Below are positions 57,526 to 64,000 of a DNA stretch of 64,000 nucleotides, piece after piece. The notes under the pieces were generated by a model. The model was not told the DNA's origin and made no database searches. It saw nothing but the letters and a program-made list of their open reading frames with translations. Location: assembly GCA_009363875.1 (NCBI GenBank), contig CM018682.1:61402031-61466030 (forward strand), given 5' to 3'. The DNA comes from Mikania micrantha. Taxonomy: Eukaryota > Streptophyta > Magnoliopsida > Asterales > Asteraceae. Position 1 is the stretch's first letter. Each line of letters starts with the position of its first letter. The position numbers and the translations under genes were made by a program.

Positions 57526-60008
57526 CGTTAGTGCACGGATTTTTCAATAGCTTTAGATCATTACTTAAGACGTTGTTTTTAGTCTTGATCATGTATTTGA
57601 GTTGTATTGGCCTTGAATTTCTAGTATTGGTCAAGTATTCATTGTCATGCTAATTGTATCGATATGAGTTCCATCGATACTAGTAGCATCGACACGTATA
57701 TTCTCGTCACTAGTAGTATCGGTATGTCAGTTGTCGATATTAATAGTATCGATGCTGCCGATACTAGTTGCCTGTATATAGGCATGCGTTTGATTTTTTA
57801 TGTAGTGCTTCATTCACAATATTAAGATTCTCTTTGAATCTAGAGAGAGAAACATTTTAGAGAGACTTTGCATTTCATTATTATTATCAATAGTCTTGTA
57901 ATCCGATCTTCATTCAATGAGAATTCAAATCATATACATTGTGTTCTTCATACTCTCACACACATAGACACGTTTATGGATTCCGCAAGTTTTTGAGTCG
58001 AGTGATCTCAGTTTGATCCAATGCAAACTGACTTTCAAGTGGTATGAGACACTTAGTGCTTGGTTCTGAGATCCCATTGTGTGTTTTGAATAGATTCGGT
58101 TTGTTGAAGATGAAAGTTTGCAACCACATTTTTAGACAAATTGTTCATTTTCAAATGTCATTTTGATCAAATCGACGGGCTAGGGTTGTGTACTTTTGAA
58201 TTACGAAGAAATTGATATAAAATTCGACTTTTAACTCTCAAAAATGAAGATTTTAGAAGGATTCTTGTGATTTTTTGAGATGTTCGGACTTAACAGATTT
58301 TCCCGCCAATTTCTTGAATCGATACTATTAGTATCGACGAAATCTTCATCGATACTGTTAGTATCGGTGGAATCTTGGGCGACACTATTGGTATCGACGG
58401 AAACTTTATCGATAATATTAGTATCGGTGAATCTTCATCGATACTATTAGTATCGGTCGAATCTTGGGTGATACAATTAGTATCGACGGAAACTTTATCG
58501 ATACTATTTGTATCGGTGGAATCTTCATCGATACTATTAGTTTCGGTGGAATCTATGTAGATACTATTAGTCTCGGTGGAATATTTGTAGATACTATTAG
58601 TATCAGCATTGACTTTTTCAGATTATTAGTATCAGCGTTGACTTTTGTAGATACTATTAGTATCTACAAAAACAAGACTTAGAAAATTTTTCAAAGTCTT
58701 GAAAATTTTTCCTCAGGAATTCAAAATGGAAAATTATTCAAGATTATCTACGTTGTTTAGTAAAACGGAGATTGAAAATATGTCAAAGCTTCCGGTTCTT
58801 TTCACGCTTAGCGATTTTTCATCTTGGTGTACACAATTTGAAGTGTTTCTGGTGCTTGTTGACCCGAATCTCAAAATTCATAAATTTGATGGATATTTTC
58901 AATCTAAGCTTAATGGAGTTTATAAAAATTCATCAAGATTAAATAAAGAAGAGAAAGTATGCTATGATCGTGAGAAGAATGTTTTTACCTTGCTTTCTAT
59001 GGCAATCTCCAAAGATATTTTTCAGACTTCCAAGCAGATCAAGAATTCTAAAGATCTTTGGATTGCTATTGCCAACTTCTGTGTTGATTCTAAATTTAAG
59101 AATGGTACTAATGATTTAAAAGATCAGATTGATGAACTGAAAGCTGAAGTTATGAGATTAAATAAAAGATGTGATAAATTTAAATTGTTTAGACAAGAAA
59201 ATACAATATTAAACAAAGAATTTGAAGATTTGAAGATTAAATCTGAACTCCAGGAAAAGCGGATGCATGAAGATCATGATGATATTTCTAAGGAAATATT
59301 CAAGTCAATATCCAAACCTGTTGAGTGTCAGAAGCAAAAGAGGTAGAGGAAAACAAGGAGGAGGTCAAGAAACTCAAGGAACAACAAGAAAAAGACAAAG
59401 AATGTCAACTAAATTGACTTATTGACTAAAGCTTTCATGGATTATTTTCGAATAAAAAATATAAAGGCAAAACATGTGTATAAACCACATGCATATAATT
59501 CGAGGCATTATGTTCCAATTGTGAAACAGAATAATTACAAAATTTATGGTGGTTATAGACAAAGAAATAGAATGTGTTTTCAATCGTATACTCAATTTTT
59601 TCAGCAAACTTGGAATACTCAGAGATCTGGTTCCAGTATGGATGGAAAAAGAAGGTATCATATTAATCATGAGATTCACAAAGAAGCTGAATGCCAGTTT
59701 CATGAAAATGAAACAACAATAATGAAGCCCAAACCAAAACGGGTTTGGAAGGTTGTTAACACTGATACCCAGGCTATTACTAAGGTGGAGAGTGTTAGAA
59801 CATAAAGATAGTAAAAGCTTTAGGTGATTAATTATTGTTATTTGATTACAATATTTTAGAATACAACTCATATATTTGAGAAGGAGGAGAAACAATTTCA
59901 GAGATACGTGTAGATCTTGATCTGGCCTAAGAAACTTGCTGGAAGCTACTGTTTGTCTCAAACGAGCTGATCAGAGAATAATCACCAAGCTGTTGTTATG
60001 GGGGAGCC
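57526..60008 (+). mobile_element. Array unit 16, gag frame intact
   Basis: LTR 57526-58037 (512 bp, CGTTAG start), minisatellite 58318-58667 (350 bp), gag 58726-59346, gag C-terminal remnant about 59422-59805. An extra T before the C-terminal remnant puts it in the frame of gag, unlike most units. Its own ATG is ATA. Confidence 0.88.
58726..59346 (+). CDS. Unbroken N-terminal gag fragment, unit 16
   Basis: 206 codons from ATG to TAG. Residues 1-110 match the copia gag N-terminal domain, including the FDGYFQSKLNG stretch lost elsewhere by frameshift. A coiled coil follows at about 130-185 (LKDQIDELKAEVMRLNKRC). It lacks zinc knuckles, protease and pol. Whether it is expressed is unknown; the LTR has an altered TATA (TGTATATAGG). 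It is the best-preserved gag in the array, with unit 17, but a short fragment of a full gag (968 codons in the inserted element). Confidence 0.65.
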   Translation: MENYSRLSTLFSKTEIENMSKLPVLFTLSDFSSWCTQFEVFLVLVDPNLKIHKFDGYFQSKLNGVYKNSSRLNKEEKVCYDREKNVFTLLSMAISKDIFQTSKQIKNSKDLWIAIANFCVDSKFKNGTNDLKDQIDELKAEVMRLNKRCDKFKLFRQENTILNKEFEDLKIKSELQEKRMHEDHDDISKEIFKSISKPVECQKQKR

Positions 60009-62489
60009 CGTTAGTGCACGGATTTTTCAATAGCTTTAGATCATTACTTAAGACGTTGTTTTTAGTCTTGATCATGTATTTGAGTTGTATTGGCCTTGAA
60101 TTTCTAGTATTGGTCAAGTATTCATTGTCATGCTAATTGTATCGATATGAGTTCCATCGATACTAGTAGCATCGACACGTATATTCTCGTCACTAGTAGT
60201 ATCGGTATGTCAGTTGTCGATATTAATAGTATCGATGCTGCCGATACTAGTTGCCTGTATATAGGCATGCGTTTGATTTTTTATGTAGTGCTTCATTCAC
60301 AATATTAAGATTCTCTTTGAATCTAGAGAGAGAAACATTTTAGAGAGACTTTGCATTTCATTATTATTATCAATAGTCTTGTAATCCGATCTTCATTCAA
60401 TGAGAATTCAAATCATATACATTGTGTTCTTCATACTCTCACACACATAGACACGTTTATGGATTCCGCAAGTTTTTGAGTCGAGTGATCTCAGTTTGAT
60501 CCAATGCAAACTGACTTTCAAGTGGTATGAGACACTTAGTGCTTGGTTCTGAGATCCCATTGTGTGTTTTGAATAGATTCGGTTTGTTGAAGATGAAAGT
60601 TTGCAACCACATTTTTAGACAAATTGTTCATTTTCAAATGTCATTTTGATCAAATCGACGGGCTAGGGTTGTGTACTTTTGAATTACGAAGAAATTGATA
60701 TAAAATTCGACTTTTAACTCTCAAAAATGAAGATTTTAGAAGGATTCTTGTGATTTTTTGAGATGTTCGGACTTAACAGATTTTCCCGCCAATTTCTTGA
60801 ATCGATACTATTAGTATCGACGAAATCTTCATCGATACTGTTAGTATCGGTGGAATCTTGGGCGACACTATTGGTATCGACGGAAACTTTATCGATAATA
60901 TTAGTATCGGTGAATCTTCATCGATACTATTAGTATCGGTCGAATCTTGGGTGATACAATTAGTATCGACGGAAACTTTATCGATACTATTTGTATCGGT
61001 GGAATCTTCATCGATACTATTAGTTTCGGTGGAATCTATGTAGATACTATTAGTCTCGGTGGAATATTTGTAGATACTATTAGTATCAGCATTGACTTTT
61101 TCAGATTATTAGTATCAGCGTTGACTTTTGTAGATACTATTAGTATCTACAAAAACAAGACTTAGAAAATTTTTCAAAGTCTTGAAAATTTTTCCTCAGG
61201 AATTCAAAATGGAAAATTATTCAAGATTATCTACGTTGTTTAGTAAAACGGAGATTGAAAATATGTCAAAGCTTCCGGTTCTTTTCACGCTTAGCGATTT
61301 TTCATCTTGGTGTACACAATTTGAAGCGTTTCTGGTGCTTGTTGACCCGAATCTCAAAATTCATAAATTTGATGGATATTTTCAATCTAAGCTTAATGGA
61401 GTTTATAAAAATTCATCAAGATTAAATAAAGAAGAGAAAGTATGCTATGATCGTGAGAAGAATGTTTTTACCTTGCTTTCTATGGCAATCTCCAAAGATA
61501 TTTTTCAGACTTTCAAGCAGATCAAGAATTCTAAAGATCTTTGGATTGCTATTGCCAACTTCTGTGTTGATTCTAAATTTAAGAATGGTACTAATGATTT
61601 AAAAGATCAGATTGATGAACTGAAAGCTGAAGTTATGAGATTAAATAAAAGATGTGATAAATTTAAATTGTTTAGACAAGAAAATACAATATTAAACAAA
61701 GAATTTGAAGATTTGAAGATTAAATCTGAACTCCAGGAAAAGCGGATGCATGAAGATCATGATGATATTTCTAAGGAAATATTCAAGTCAATATCCAAAC
61801 CTGTTGAGTGTCAGAAGCAAAAGAGGTAGAGGAAAACAAGGAGGAGGTCAAGAAACTCAAGGAACAACAAGAAAAAGACAAAGAATGTCAACTAAATTGA
61901 CTTATTGACTAAAGCTTTCATGGATTATTTTCAAATAAAAAATATGAAGACAAAACATGTGCATAAACCACATGCATATAATTCAAGGCATTCTGTTCCA
62001 ATTGTGAAACAGAATAATTACAAAATTTATGGTGGTTATAGACAATGAAATACAATGTGTTTTCAATCGTATACTCAATCTTTTCAGCAAACTTGGAATA
62101 CTCAGAGATCTGGTTCCCGTATGGATGGAAAAAGTAGGTATCATATTAATCATGAGATTCACAAAGAAGCGGAATGATAGATTCATGAAAATGAAACAAT
62201 AATAATGAAGCCCAAACCAAAAAGGGTTTGGAAGGTTGTTATCTCTGATACCTAGGCTATTACTAAGGGGGAGACTGTTAGCACATAAAGATAGTAAAAG
62301 CTTTGGGTGATTAATTATTGTTATTTGATTACAATATTTCAGAATACAACTCATATATTTGAGAAGGAGGAGAAACAATTTCAGATACTTGTAGTTCTTG
62401 ATCTGGCCTAAGAAACTTGCTGGAAGCTACTGTTTGTCTCAAACGAGCTGATCAGAGAATAATCACCAAGCTGTGGTTAAGGGGGAGCC
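60009..62489 (+). mobile_element. Array unit 17, gag frame intact
   Basis: LTR 60009-60520, minisatellite 60801-61150, gag 61209-61829, gag C-terminal remnant 61944-62288 broken by TGA in GYRQ (62046) and later changes. LTR to gag is nearly the same as unit 16, but the 3' quarter is of the unit 2/18 type (GCACATAA ending). Confidence 0.88.
61209..61829 (+). CDS. Unbroken N-terminal gag fragment, unit 17
   Basis: 206 codons, differing from unit 16 at only a few positions (FEAFL for FEVFL, QTFKQ for QTSKQ). Downstream, the C-terminal remnant is in the same register, separated only by TAG (61827) and a TAA near 61893. This shows the two pieces were once one gag. Confidence 0.65.
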   Translation: MENYSRLSTLFSKTEIENMSKLPVLFTLSDFSSWCTQFEAFLVLVDPNLKIHKFDGYFQSKLNGVYKNSSRLNKEEKVCYDREKNVFTLLSMAISKDIFQTFKQIKNSKDLWIAIANFCVDSKFKNGTNDLKDQIDELKAEVMRLNKRCDKFKLFRQENTILNKEFEDLKIKSELQEKRMHEDHDDISKEIFKSISKPVECQKQKR

Positions 62490-64000
62490 TGTTAGTGCAT
62501 GGATTTATCAACAGCTTTCGTTGATTACTGAAGACATTGTTTTTAGTCTTGATCATGTATTTGAGTTGTATTTTCCTTGAATTTCTAGTATTGGTCAAGT
62601 ATTGATTGTCGATGCTAATTGTATCGATATGAGTTCCATCGATACTAGTAGCATCGACACGTATATTCTCGACACTAGTAGTATCGGTATGTCAGTTGTC
62701 GATATTAATAGTATCGATGCTGCCGATACTAGTTGCCTGTATATAGGCATGCGTTTGATTTTTTATGTAGTGCTTCATTCACAATATTAAGATTCTCTTT
62801 GAATCTAGAGAGAGAAACATTTTAGAGAGAATTTGCATTTCATTCTTATTATTAATAGTCTTGTAATCCGATCTTCATTCAATGAGAATTCAAATCATAT
62901 ACATTGTCTTCTTCATACTCTCACACACACATCGACACGTTTATGGATTCCGCAAGTTTTTGAGTCGAGTGATCTCATTTTGATCCAATGCAAACAGACT
63001 TTCAAGTGGTATGATAGACTTAGAGCTCGGTTCTGAGATCACATTGTGTGTTTTGAATAGATTCGGATTGTTGAAGATTCAAAATTTGAAAGTTTGTTGA
63101 AGATGAAAGTTTGCAGCCACATTTTTAGACAAATTGATCATTTTCAGATGTGATTTTGATTAAATTGACGGGCTAGGGTTGTGTATTTTTGAATTACGAA
63201 GAGATTGATATAAAATTCGACTTTTAACTCTCAAAAATGAAATTTTAGAAGGATTATTGTATTTTTCGAGCTGTTCGGACTTAACAGATTTTCCCGCCAA
63301 TTTCTTGCATCGATACAATTAGTATCGACGGAATCTTCCACGATACTATTAGTATGGGTGGAATCTTGGGTGATACTATTAGTATCGACGGAATCTTTAT
63401 CGATACTATTAGTAACGGCAGAATCTTCATCGATACTATTAGTAACGGCGTAATCTTCATCGATACTAATAGTATCGGTGGAATATTTGTTGATACTATT
63501 AGTATCGGTGAAATCTTTGTAGATATTATTAGTATCAGCATAGACTTTTTCAGATTATTAGTATCAGCGTTGCCTTAGAAAATTTTTCCTCGGGAACTCA
63601 AAATGGAAAATTATTCAAGATTATCTACTTTGTTTAGTATAACGGAGATTGAAAATTTGTCAAAGCTTCCGGTTCTTTTCACGCTTAGCGATTTTTCATC
63701 TTGGTATACACAATTTGAAGCGTTTCTCGTGCTTGTTGACCCGAATCTCAAAATTCATATATTTGATGGATATTTTCAATCTAAGCTCAATTGAGTTTAT
63801 AAAAATTCATCAAGATTAAATAAAGAAGAGAAGGAATGCTGTGATCGTGAGAAGAATGTTTTTACCTTGCTTTCTATGGCAATATCCAAAGATATTTTTC
63901 AGACTTTCAACCAGATCAAAAATTCTAAAGATCTTTGGATTGCTATTGTCAACTTGTGTGATGATTCTAAATTGAAAAATGGTACTAATGATTTAAAGAT
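62490..64000 (+). mobile_element. Array unit 18, cut by the window end
   Basis: LTR 62490-63004 (515 bp), primer site, minisatellite 63309-63567 with several diverged copies, gag remnant from 63603. A deletion joins the minisatellite to the gag leader (GCGTTGCC then TTAGAAAATTT). Its sequence is most like unit 1, at the other side of the window. Confidence 0.86.
63603..64000 (+). pseudogene. gag remnant, unit 18, partial
   Basis: Open from MENYSRL to a TGA at 63792-63794, then continuing in the same frame to the window end. The TGA is at the same codon as the second stop of unit 1, so units 1 and 18 share that lesion. Confidence 0.75.

Larger units (their letters stand above)
1..64000 (+). 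repeat. Head-to-tail array of a 2.4-kb LTR-gag retrotransposon unit
   Basis: The same sequence recurs about every 2,390-2,490 bp on the + strand across the window, interrupted only by two minus-strand element copies (18070-31937 and 39199-46065). Successive LTR starts give unit lengths of 2391, 2489, 2489, 2429, 2429, 2412, 2428, 2483, 2447, 2483, 2447, 2448, 2459, 2483 and 2481 bp. Each unit is LTR, primer site, leader minisatellite, gag remnant, gag C-terminal remnant, polypurine tract, then the next LTR. Adjacent units share one LTR and no host sequence lies between them. This is the pattern expected from unequal recombination between LTRs of a non-autonomous element, followed by satellite-like amplification. 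Both ends of the array lie outside the window. Confidence 0.93.

Overview
This window is repetitive plant DNA with no evident host gene. It is AT-rich. The elements it carries are Ty1/copia LTR retrotransposons of SIRE/Maximus-like type, and the methionine-tRNA-type primer binding site is typical of plant copia elements. The extra 1,178-residue ORF resembles proteins I recall from Asteraceae copia elements, so a composite such as a lettuce relative is my best guess; that rests on memory, not on a search.

Background. The whole window is a head-to-tail array of a 2.39-2.49 kb unit read on the + strand, running off both ends. Each unit is one 512-522 bp LTR followed by about 1.9 kb of internal sequence, so neighbouring units share LTRs. 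The internal part holds, in order, a methionine-type primer binding site, a leader with a 30-bp dyad minisatellite, a decayed gag (N-terminal domain plus coiled coil), a gag C-terminal remnant and two polypurine-tract-like sites. No pol remains. Eighteen LTRs are visible (starts at 361, 2752, 5241, 7730, 10159, 12588, 15000, 17428, 33561, 36044, 38491, 47689, 50172, 52619, 55067, 57526, 60009 and 62490). I number the units 1-18 from these starts. Only units 16 and 17 keep an unbroken 206-codon N-terminal gag frame.

Insertion. A 13,868-bp copia element (18070-31937, minus strand) sits in the leader of unit 8, with a 5-bp target duplication (CGATT) and 649-bp LTRs that look identical. On its own strand it reads: 5' LTR, PBS, leader, gag (two CCHC knuckles), protease-integrase, reverse transcriptase-RNase H, a 2-kb spacer, a large ORF3, PPT and 3' LTR. 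Pol is frameshifted between integrase and RT.

Duplication. A 14,128-bp block (25071-39198) is repeated directly at 39199-53326. It carries most of the element (5' LTR, gag, integrase, part of RT) and units 8 (right half) to 11 (left part). The junction has 3 bp of microhomology (TGA). The second element copy lacks RNase H, ORF3 and the 3' LTR. The two copies are nearly identical except for an 890-bp patch in gag with dense substitutions.

Order of events inferred: a gag-bearing non-autonomous retrotransposon decayed and amplified as a satellite-like array; an autonomous-type element inserted in the opposite orientation; the block then duplicated. The most unusual theme is that both retrotransposon families carry their own family-specific short dyad repeats in LTR and leader (GATACTATTAGTATC type in the array, TTCGSCGAA type in the element), outside the main coding domains.
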